Shown: positions 48,542-54,385 of the stretch, in pieces
Layout of the letters: each line of letters opens with the position of its first letter
Numbering within the stretch: position 1 is the first letter of the stretch
From: Lachnospiraceae bacterium
GTDB taxonomy: Bacteria; Bacillota; Clostridia; Lachnospirales; Lachnospiraceae
DNA: 54,385 bases
Direction of reading: 5' to 3'
Assembly: GCA_015056885.1 (NCBI GenBank)
Contig: SVFL01000017.1
Location: 1 to 54,385, forward strand
Program-made: the position numbers and the translations under genes
The notes under the pieces: model-generated
Seen by the model: the letters and a program-made list of their open reading frames with translations, nothing else
The model's database searches: none
Told to the model about the DNA's origin: nothing

Positions 48542-49025
48542 TGGTTGTACGGGTTTGGGACTGTGGTATCGGGAGCAACTTCTTGAAAGAGTAAAAATGC
48601 TTCGGATTATGACAGTTGTTTTGGAAATGTTGATGAGTGAAATTCGCTATGGAAAGTCAACACTTCCGGAATGTTGTAAGGAGATTGCAGCAAGGGTTGA
48701 CGGGCCATTTAAAGATGCCCTGAGACAAATTTATTGTGTATGTCACAATGAACCGGGAGGTGTTTTTCAGGAGGTTTTTCAAGAGCAGATGATGCAGACT
48801 TTTGAAAAAATGCCATTAAAACGAGAGGATAGGGAGATTTTTCTGACGCCTTTTTGCGGACAGGGATTTGTGGATGGGCAGATGCAACTAAAGAGTATTG
48901 AACAAAGTCTTGCACAAATTCAGGATACTATTCGTATTCTGAGTGAGGAACAACGTGAAAAATGTCGAATGGCAGTGGGGTTGGGGGTAATGAGTGGCAT
49001 GCTGCTCATTATTATTATGGTGTGA
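48510..49025 (+). CDS. spoIIIAB: Stage III sporulation protein SpoIIIAB
   Basis: 171-aa membrane-associated protein with an N-terminal and a C-terminal hydrophobic segment (MRLIGAVLIFSGCTGLGLW; LGVMSGMLLIIIMV), related to GspF-type platform proteins, predicted partner of SpoIIIAA. LEMLMSEIRYGKSTLPE is typical. GGGGAGG lies 9 bp before its ATG inside spoIIIAA. Confidence 0.94.
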   Translation: MRLIGAVLIFSGCTGLGLWYREQLLERVKMLRIMTVVLEMLMSEIRYGKSTLPECCKEIAARVDGPFKDALRQIYCVCHNEPGGVFQEVFQEQMMQTFEKMPLKREDREIFLTPFCGQGFVDGQMQLKSIEQSLAQIQDTIRILSEEQREKCRMAVGLGVMSGMLLIIIMV

Positions 49026-49045
49026 CAGGCAGAAGGTGAGGAACT

Positions 49046-49240
49046 ATGGGAGTAACTCTGATTTTTAAGATTGCGGCAGTGGGGATTTTAGTGACTATAT
49101 TAAGTCAGGTATTAAAGCACAGCGGACGTGAGGAGCATGCTTTTTTGATTAGTTTGGCAGGACTTATACTGGTGCTTACATGGATTGTGCCTTACATATA
49201 TGATTTGTTCGTGACCATTCAGAATTTATTTGCGCTGTGA
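49046..49240 (+). CDS. spoIIIAC: Stage III sporulation protein SpoIIIAC
   Basis: 64-aa protein with two membrane helices (FKIAAVGILVTILSQVL and AFLISLAGLILVLTWIV) around KHSGREEH, the standard form of SpoIIIAC. Start ATG follows AGGTGAGG. Confidence 0.95.
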   Translation: MGVTLIFKIAAVGILVTILSQVLKHSGREEHAFLISLAGLILVLTWIVPYIYDLFVTIQNLFAL

Positions 49241-49253
49241 TAGGAGAAATGAG

Positions 49254-49640
49254 ATGGCTGAGATGATTAAAATTGGAATGCTGGGAATTGTAGGTGTGCT
49301 TCTGGCGGCCCAGTTTAAGAGTAATAAGCCGGAGTATAGTATGCTTATTGGATTTGGTATCAGTATTTTGATTTTTAGCTTTTCCGTTGGACAAGTAGAA
49401 GCGGTATTGTCACAGTTTACTTTATTGGAAAAATACCTGGGCGGCGCAAAAGGGTATTTGTCTATCTTGATCAAGGTCATTGGTATTACTTATATTTGTG
49501 AATTTAGTGCCGGAATCTGTAAAGACGCCGGTTTCGGTGCATTGTCGGACCAGATAGAGATTATAGGTAAGCTTTCAGTGATTTTTGCCGGATTGCCTGT
49601 GTTGTTTGCGGTAATTGAACAAATTCATGGTATGGCCTGA
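49254..49640 (+). CDS. spoIIIAD: Stage III sporulation protein SpoIIIAD
   Basis: 128-aa membrane protein paralogous in part to SpoIIIAC, with several hydrophobic segments and LLEKYLGGAKGYLSILIKVIG, CEFSAGICKDAGFGALSDQIE. ATG 49254 is selected because AGGAG lies 7 bp upstream; an open frame from 49230 overlaps spoIIIAC. Confidence 0.95.
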   Translation: MAEMIKIGMLGIVGVLLAAQFKSNKPEYSMLIGFGISILIFSFSVGQVEAVLSQFTLLEKYLGGAKGYLSILIKVIGITYICEFSAGICKDAGFGALSDQIEIIGKLSVIFAGLPVLFAVIEQIHGMA

Positions 49641-49651
49641 GAGGAGAGAGG

Positions 49652-50710
49652 ATGAATCAGGATAATATATGGTCTGATTATGGATTGGACGAGCTTCAGG
49701 ATGGAATGGATAAATTGTTTCCGGAATATGACATCTCGTTGGAAAAACTTCTGAATAAACTCTTTGAAGGAGATGTTATAGGTGCCTTGGCGGAGTTTAT
49801 GGAGGAGATTATTGCGCAGCTTTCCGGTGATACACTGGGGCTTAAAAATGTATTTGTCTGGCTTTTGGTATTGGGCGTAGTTTCAGCACTTATGAGTCAT
49901 GTTGTGGAGGTTTTTGACAAGCATCAGGTGGCAGATTTAAGCTTTTATTTCATTTACCTGCTTATGAGTGCCATTTTGTTAAAATGCTTTGCAGAGGCTG
50001 CAAATACGGCCATGGAGGCGTTGGAAAGTGTTGTTTTGTTTGGGCAGCTGTTGGTACCGGTGTATCTGTTGACTGTGGGGATAGCTACCGGCAGTGCCAC
50101 TGCAGGGGCATATTATCAACTGCTGTTGATATTAATATATGGAGTGGAACGGATACTCTTGGGTGTGGTGCTTCCTCTTGTGTACAGTTATTGTCTTTTG
50201 TCCGTGATAAACGGTATTTGGATTGAAGAAAAATTGTCTTTGATTATTGAACTGGTGGAAAAGATAATCGGATGGATTCTAAAGGCTGCCATAGGGGTGG
50301 TAACAGGGATAAGTCTTTTTCAGTCTATATTGACACCGGTGCTTGATTCAGCACGAAAAGGCGCCTGGCAAAAGGCGGTTTCTGTAATTCCGGGTATTGG
50401 AAGCGGAGCAGAGGGGGCCATGGAACTGGTGGCTGGTTCAGCAATAGTCATTAAGAACAGTGTGGGATTGGTATTGTTGATATTACTGTTATTTTTGTGT
50501 GCAGTACCGCTTCTAAAAATATTTATAATTGCCTTTTTGTTAAAGGGGGTAGCCGCTTTTGTGGGAATTGTCAGTGACAAAAGAATTACAACCTGCACCA
50601 ATCGCACAGGAGATGCGGCGTTTTTGTTGTTTAAGACAGCGGGTACTGCGTTGGTGTTATTTATGATAAGTCTGGCTGTGGTTGCTACAGCTACGAATAG
50701 AGGGATATAG
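49652..50710 (+). CDS. spoIIIAE: Stage III sporulation protein SpoIIIAE
   Basis: 352-aa polytopic membrane protein (about eight segments), shorter than the 399 aa of B. subtilis because the N-terminus appears to lack a cleaved signal region. Landmarks: VLLPVYLLTVGIATGSATAG (here LLVPVYLLTVGIATG), LDSARKGAWQKAVSVIPGIG, VKNSVGLVLLI-type helix. Probable channel core with SpoIIIAB. Its stop is next to the start of spoIIIAF. Confidence 0.95.
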   Translation: MNQDNIWSDYGLDELQDGMDKLFPEYDISLEKLLNKLFEGDVIGALAEFMEEIIAQLSGDTLGLKNVFVWLLVLGVVSALMSHVVEVFDKHQVADLSFYFIYLLMSAILLKCFAEAANTAMEALESVVLFGQLLVPVYLLTVGIATGSATAGAYYQLLLILIYGVERILLGVVLPLVYSYCLLSVINGIWIEEKLSLIIELVEKIIGWILKAAIGVVTGISLFQSILTPVLDSARKGAWQKAVSVIPGIGSGAEGAMELVAGSAIVIKNSVGLVLLILLLFLCAVPLLKIFIIAFLLKGVAAFVGIVSDKRITTCTNRTGDAAFLLFKTAGTALVLFMISLAVVATATNRGI

Positions 50711-50711
50711 T

Positions 50712-51164
50712 ATGCAGTCATATTTGATGGAGACGATTGGCAAGACCGGCATTTTTATTATTTGTGCCCAGGTATTAATTCATTTCAGGCCGAAGGCAAT
50801 ATATGAGAAATATTTGAAGATGTTGGTTAGTGCGATGATTTTGATTCAATTATTTATTCCTGTGAGTAATTTTTTTGCAGGAGCGGGGGAACCATCGTTG
50901 GCAGAACGTGTGGCATGGTTTGAAGAAGAGTTGGAAAGGTGTATGGACGGAGCTTCAAGGGATTATGAAGGACGACTTTTAGATTTGGAGGAAATGCAGA
51001 AAGAGAGTATGGAGCAGGAGCTTGGTATCGATATGGGAACAGAACTTGAAAATAAGACACAGGAGGATACTGTTTCGGTTACACCGATTGCTCCTATAAA
51101 TGATATTCAAATCAATATTAGCAAAGGAGGTGTGGAGAATGCAGATATTAGCACAGGAGAGTAG
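50712..51164 (+). CDS. spoIIIAF: Stage III sporulation protein SpoIIIAF
   Basis: 150-aa protein with two N-terminal membrane helices (TGIFIICAQVLIHF; KMLVSAMILIQLFIPV) and a soluble tail to the intermembrane space. ATG 50712 is 1 bp past the spoIIIAE stop; GAGGG lies about 8 bp upstream. The motif RPKAIYEKYLKMLVSAM is typical. Overlaps spoIIIAG by 26 bp. Confidence 0.93.
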   Translation: MQSYLMETIGKTGIFIICAQVLIHFRPKAIYEKYLKMLVSAMILIQLFIPVSNFFAGAGEPSLAERVAWFEEELERCMDGASRDYEGRLLDLEEMQKESMEQELGIDMGTELENKTQEDTVSVTPIAPINDIQINISKGGVENADISTGE

Positions 51165-51816
51165 TGGAGGAAATAGTCTGCGCAAGTGGTTTCATAAGGA
51201 CAATCTGATTATTTTAGTATTGGCGGGAATCCTGTTGTTTGTCATTTCACTTCCAGTGGAAGATAAGGATGCAAAAGCCGCTAAAAAAAAACCTATTGCA
51301 CAATCCGATGAAGGTGGGAATTTGGATAAAACAGTCAGTGCCGGGAATCATGTAGAAGATGCTCTTGATAAATATACAGTTGCTCAGGAGGACAAGCTGG
51401 AGCAGCTGCTTGCGTCTATGGAGGGTGTGGGGAAGGTGGAGGTTATGTTGACATTTGTCTCATCAGAGGAACTTGTGGTGGAAAAGGATGCGCCTTCAGT
51501 CCGTTCTAATACAGTAGAGAAGGATAGCGCAGGAGGAAGTCGGACCATCAGTGATTTTGAAACGGGTGATACTACAGTATATAGCAATATTTCAGGGGAT
51601 TCTGTTCCGTATGTGGTTAAGACCTTGAATCCTCGTGTGGATGGCGTTTTGGTGGTTGCGCAGGGAGCCTCAAATAGTGTAATCAGTCAGAATATTACGG
51701 AAGCGGTTTGTGCGTTATATGGTGTGGAGGCTCACCGCGTAAAGGTGTTGGATATGGGGTATGTGGGGAATTCGGGGACTTTTGGAAATGCTGTAACAGG
51801 GTTGTCAGGAGATTGA
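51139..51816 (+). CDS. spoIIIAG: Stage III sporulation protein SpoIIIAG
   Basis: 225-aa protein with one membrane helix (about 20-38) and an external ring-forming domain: KLEQLLASMEGVGKVEVMLTF, then the SpoIIIAG-typical beta insert region and GVLVVAQGASNSVI...VCALYGVEAHRVKVL. ATG 51139 has AGGAGG 8 bp upstream. In B. subtilis it forms a large ring between the two membranes. A 109-bp gap without visible genes follows. Confidence 0.94.
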   Translation: MQILAQESSGGNSLRKWFHKDNLIILVLAGILLFVISLPVEDKDAKAAKKKPIAQSDEGGNLDKTVSAGNHVEDALDKYTVAQEDKLEQLLASMEGVGKVEVMLTFVSSEELVVEKDAPSVRSNTVEKDSAGGSRTISDFETGDTTVYSNISGDSVPYVVKTLNPRVDGVLVVAQGASNSVISQNITEAVCALYGVEAHRVKVLDMGYVGNSGTFGNAVTGLSGD

Positions 51817-51925
51817 TTTGTTTTATTAGCTGCATGGCATATTGTTTAAGCATAACTTTCCGGGAGGGCTCATACAATGAAGTGAAAAGGACTTCCATAA
51901 AATTAAGAATAAGAGGGAGAGCAAA

Positions 51926-52663
51926 GTGAAAAACTTAGTAAAAAAGAACCAGCTAATGATTACCGCACTTGCCGTTATGATTGCCATAGCGGGGTATTTG
52001 GAGCTTGCGGGAACCGAACTCGAGGATGAATATGTGACAGTAAATGATAATATGGTAGATGCGGTGGATTCTGCCGGAGTGATTACGGAGAATTATACGG
52101 CAGGAGAGTTGGATGAAACCTTAGAACTGGATGGTATGCTGGACTTGTCGGAGGAGGATCTTTTATCTGCCGGAATGACAGAGATTGAAAGTCTTGATTC
52201 TGAGGTGGACATTGTTATGGAGGACTATCTGGAGCAGGATATGCAGGTGGCAGAGGTTACACCTGAGGAGGGAGAAATTCCCGGGGAGGCAGTACTTACT
52301 TCTACGTCAGGTGTTGCCATGCTTTCGGAAGCAAAGCTTTTGAAAGAGCAAACCAGAGCCAAGAACAAAGAAATGCTGATGGAGCTTATCAATAGTGAAG
52401 GTATCACTGAGACGCAGAAGCAGGAGGCCGTGGACAGTATGGTGGAAATGACCGTGACCGCGGAGAAAGAATCTGCTGCGGAAATTCTTTTGGAAGCTAA
52501 GGGATTTTCGGATGTTGTGGTAAGCATTGCGGACGGTATGGTGGATGTTGTGGTGAATGCGGCATCTTTGGATGATGTGCAGAGAGCACAGATTGAAGAC
52601 ATTGTATATCGTAAAACGGGAATTACTGCAGAAAATATTGTAATCAGCACTGTTGTAGAATAA
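51926..52663 (+). CDS. spoIIIAH: Stage III sporulation protein SpoIIIAH
   Basis: 245-aa mother-cell protein that docks with SpoIIQ of the forespore. N-terminal membrane helix (about 9-27, LMITALAVMIAIAGYLELAG), a long acidic stalk (30-130), and a C-terminal ring-building EscJ-like domain (about 140-245): EQTRAKNKEMLMELINSEGI (shown partly), VEMTVTAEKESAAEILL, GFSDVVVSIADGMVDVVV. The start is GTG with GAGGGAGAG upstream. The acidic stalk is longer than in Bacillus. Confidence 0.93.
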   Translation: MKNLVKKNQLMITALAVMIAIAGYLELAGTELEDEYVTVNDNMVDAVDSAGVITENYTAGELDETLELDGMLDLSEEDLLSAGMTEIESLDSEVDIVMEDYLEQDMQVAEVTPEEGEIPGEAVLTSTSGVAMLSEAKLLKEQTRAKNKEMLMELINSEGITETQKQEAVDSMVEMTVTAEKESAAEILLEAKGFSDVVVSIADGMVDVVVNAASLDDVQRAQIEDIVYRKTGITAENIVISTVVE

Positions 52664-52966
52664 ACTTTTATGGTATGCTTATAGAAATGGAACGCTTAAT
52701 TTCTTTGACTGGGGGCTTGGGGTATTGGCTGGGTCGATTGAGGAGCCATATACCCTGCCACGGAACGCTTTCGCTCCGTGAAAAACGCAGCGGTACATAG
52801 GGCTGCAAAGTACGCAGCCCAAATACCGGCGTTTTTCAAGGTCTCGTGGTAGGGTATATGGCACCTAATCGACAGTATATACTCAAACTCCAACAAAGAA
52901 ATTTAGCTGAGTTTACAAATTAAAAGCAAGACCGAGGATATTTAACTTGCGAAAGGATGAGATGTT
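52664..52966. other. Gene-free region between spoIIIAH and deoB
   Basis: 303 bp with no credible coding sequence. Its centre is a 141-bp nested inverted repeat (52733-52873) of higher GC than its surroundings; the flanks (52664-52732 and 52874-52966) are AT-rich and should contain the deoB promoter, though no strong -35/-10 pair was recognised. AAGGATGAG upstream of ATG 52967 is the ribosome binding site. Confidence 0.6.
52733..52873. repeat. 141-bp nested palindrome (MITE-like or structured RNA element)
   Basis: Outer stem: GTCGATT (52733-52739) with AATCGAC (52867-52873), then CCATATACCCTGCCACG (52746-52762) with CGTGGTAGGGTATATGG (52845-52861), one G-U pair. Inner stem: AAAAACGC (52781-52788) with GCGTTTTT (52829-52836). 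Side hairpin CACGGA (52759-52764) / TCCGTG (52775-52780). Apical stems CGGTA (52791-52795) / TACCG (52824-52828) and GGGCTGC (52800-52806) / GCAGCCC (52814-52820). It could be a small non-autonomous mobile element or a folded RNA; no transposase is present. Confidence 0.75.
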
Positions 52967-54151
52967 ATGAGCAATGAAATGAACAAGAGAGTTTTTTTGA
53001 TTGTGTTGGATAGTTTTGGGATTGGGGAGATGAAGGATGCAGCGGAGTATGGGGATGTGGATGTGAATACTTTGCGGAGTGTTTCGAAGAGTATGTTTTT
53101 TAAGATGCCGAATATGGAGAAGTTGGGGCTGTTCGAGATAGACGGCGTGGAGTTGGCTGATGTGACCAAGAAGCAGGGTATTGGTGCGGGGCATACGGCG
53201 GTGGTTGCGCGGCTGGAGGAGGCTTCTAAGGGGAAGGATACTACAATCGGGCATTGGGAGATTGCGGGTGTTTATTCGGGGAAACCGCTGCCTACTTATC
53301 CGGAAGGATTTCCGGAGGAGGTATTGAAGCCGTTTATGGAGCAGACGGGAAGAGGAGTGCTTTGTAATAAGCCATATTCAGGAACAAAGGTCATTGCAGA
53401 TTATGGTGAGGAACATCTGCGTACAGGTGATTTGATTGTATATACCTCTGCGGACAGTGTGTTTCAAATTGCTGCTCATGAAGAATTGATTCCTCCTGAG
53501 CAGTTGTATGAATATTGTCGGATTGCAAGGAAAATACTTGTGGGAGAACATGGAGTTGGACGCGTGATTGCAAGACCTTTTGTGGGAAGTGACGGCAATT
53601 ATACACGTACATCCAATCGACATGATTTTTCGATTGAAGCACCCGGAGTGACTATGCTTGACCAGTTGAAGGCTGCCGGTAAGGATGTGCTTGCTGTGGG
53701 CAAAATTAAGGATATTTTTGTGGACAGAGGAATTACTGAGTCGGTTTATACTTCCGGTAATGAGGATGGTATCAAGAGAACCTTAGAGTATATGGACAAG
53801 GATTTTGAGGGACTTTGTTTTGTGAATCTGGTAGATTTTGATATGCTTTACGGTCATCGCAGAGATGTGGACGGTTATGCTAAGGCGTTGGCGTACTTTG
53901 ATGAAAAACTTCCCGAAATCATGGGCAAAATGCGTCCCGGAGACATTTTGATGATTACTGCGGACCATGGCTGTGATCCGGCTTATATGGCTACCACTGA
54001 CCATACCAGAGAATATGTACCATTTCTTATGTATGGAGATAAAATTGTCCCTAAAAATCTGGAAACAAGAAAAACATTTGCCGACATAGGGGCTACTGTG
54101 CTACAATATTTTGGAATTGCGCCGGAATTTGCCGGTGAGAGTATGCTGTAA
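52967..54151 (+). CDS. deoB: Phosphopentomutase
   Basis: 394-aa cytoplasmic enzyme of the alkaline phosphatase superfamily, interconverting ribose or deoxyribose 1- and 5-phosphates in nucleoside salvage. Metal ligands: D15 in VLDSFGIGE, the TADHGCDP motif and DHTREYVP near the C-terminus. The segment GKDTTIGHWEIAG (89-101) holds the threonine expected to be phosphorylated. Length is full. No other nucleoside-salvage gene adjoins; the next gene is prfC at 18 bp. Confidence 0.96.
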   Translation: MSNEMNKRVFLIVLDSFGIGEMKDAAEYGDVDVNTLRSVSKSMFFKMPNMEKLGLFEIDGVELADVTKKQGIGAGHTAVVARLEEASKGKDTTIGHWEIAGVYSGKPLPTYPEGFPEEVLKPFMEQTGRGVLCNKPYSGTKVIADYGEEHLRTGDLIVYTSADSVFQIAAHEELIPPEQLYEYCRIARKILVGEHGVGRVIARPFVGSDGNYTRTSNRHDFSIEAPGVTMLDQLKAAGKDVLAVGKIKDIFVDRGITESVYTSGNEDGIKRTLEYMDKDFEGLCFVNLVDFDMLYGHRRDVDGYAKALAYFDEKLPEIMGKMRPGDILMITADHGCDPAYMATTDHTREYVPFLMYGDKIVPKNLETRKTFADIGATVLQYFGIAPEFAGESML

Positions 54152-54169
54152 TTTTAGGAGGATATTGTT

Positions 54170-54385
54170 TTGGGTAACTATACAGAAGAAATTAATCGTC
54201 GTCGTACCTTTGCCATCATTTCCCACCCTGATGCAGGTAAGACTACTTTGACAGAGAAATTTTTGCTCTATGGAGGAGCTATTAATCTTGCGGGTAGTGT
54301 AAAGGGTAAGGCTACCGCACGCCATGCAGTTTCTGACTGGATGCAGATTGAGAAGGAGAGAGGTATTTCTGTAACTTCCTCTGTA
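54170..54385 (+). CDS. prfC: Peptide chain release factor 3, 3'-truncated by the window edge
   Basis: First 72 residues of the translation GTPase RF3, which recycles RF1/RF2 from the ribosome. The P-loop reads [13 protein letters not shown]; the switch region begins with [20 protein letters not shown] and SVTSSV, matching RF3 rather than EF-G. The start is TTG 54170 with AGGAGGA 7 bp upstream. The rest lies outside the window. 18 bp after deoB, possibly the same transcript. Confidence 0.93.
   Translation, partial: MGNYTEEINRRRTFAIISHPDAGKTTLTEKFLLYGGAINLAGSVKGKATARHAVSDWMQIEKERGISVTSSV

Noticed and set aside
52679..52896. Open reading frames on the minus strand over the palindrome
   Set aside because: They read through the inverted repeat, lack ribosome binding sites and give low-complexity products; they are by-products of the repeat.
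1..54385. tRNA, rRNA, CRISPR arrays, insertion sequences, phage or plasmid genes
   Set aside because: I looked for cloverleaf-type genes, regular repeats, transposase, integrase and structural phage proteins and found none that I could support.

Overview
This is an ordinary-density chromosomal window from a low-to-moderate GC, Gram-positive, endospore-lineage anaerobe. A plant-fibre-degrading member of the Lachnospiraceae (Butyrivibrio/Roseburia-like) fits best. The reasons are a complete spoIIIAA-AH sporulation operon, strong AGGAGG-type ribosome binding sites, PPDK-based glycolysis, a glycyl-radical spare part, an agr-type peptide quorum-sensing locus, and secreted or anchored pectin- and cellulose-directed enzymes. 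The genus is inference; no rRNA gene is present to confirm it.

Layout. 1-4.2 kb: 3' part of lysA, an LD-carboxypeptidase and a membrane HD-GYP/degenerate-GGDEF protein. 4.6-8.3 kb: a secreted triple-ricin-domain pectate lyase and a DUF4846-like lipoprotein. 8.35-11.7 kb (minus): a PHP-HAD fusion and an ABC-F ATPase. 11.9-12.7 kb: a glycerophosphodiesterase. 12.7-21.5 kb: an AT-rich accessory block with an AgrA/AgrC-like pair, a terminator, AgrB, a 53-aa AgrD precursor, a 1114-aa secreted LCAT-like hydrolase ending in a CBM3-like domain, a decaying tandem family of small membrane proteins, an unrecognised protein and a membrane-anchored copy of one domain of the hydrolase. 21.7-24.3 kb: ppdK. 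24.5-33.6 kb: a tight six-gene signalling operon (hybrid kinase, two membrane-tethered BMP/PnrA-like binding proteins, hybrid kinase with HPt, REC-HD-GYP, REC-GGDEF). 33.65-39.9 kb: SCP2-like protein, hydrolase, stand-alone condensation domain, carrier protein and adenylating enzyme, then NifX-like, MIF-like and cysteine synthase genes. 40-44.2 kb: a second SCP2-like protein, an anchored CBM2-GH5 glucanase (minus) and a secreted transglutaminase-like protein. 44.2-47.4 kb: a DtxR-like regulator, an sdpRI-CPBP operon and a stand-alone glycyl-radical domain. 47.5-52.7 kb: the spoIIIA operon. 52.73-52.87 kb: a large nested palindrome. 53-54.4 kb: deoB and the start of prfC.

How the parts fit. 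Two signalling modules stand out. The agr locus appears to make a cyclic peptide with a Cys-Phe-Gly-Phe-Phe ring and is followed at once by a fibre-binding lipase-like enzyme, suggesting density-dependent control of a surface or secreted activity. The six-gene operon looks like a multi-step phosphorelay whose outputs make and break cyclic di-GMP, with periplasmic-type ligand-binding proteins as its likely inputs. Together with the HD-GYP protein at 2-4 kb and the three carbohydrate-active proteins, the window suggests a cell that tunes attachment to plant fibre. No tRNA, rRNA, CRISPR array, transposase or phage gene was seen.
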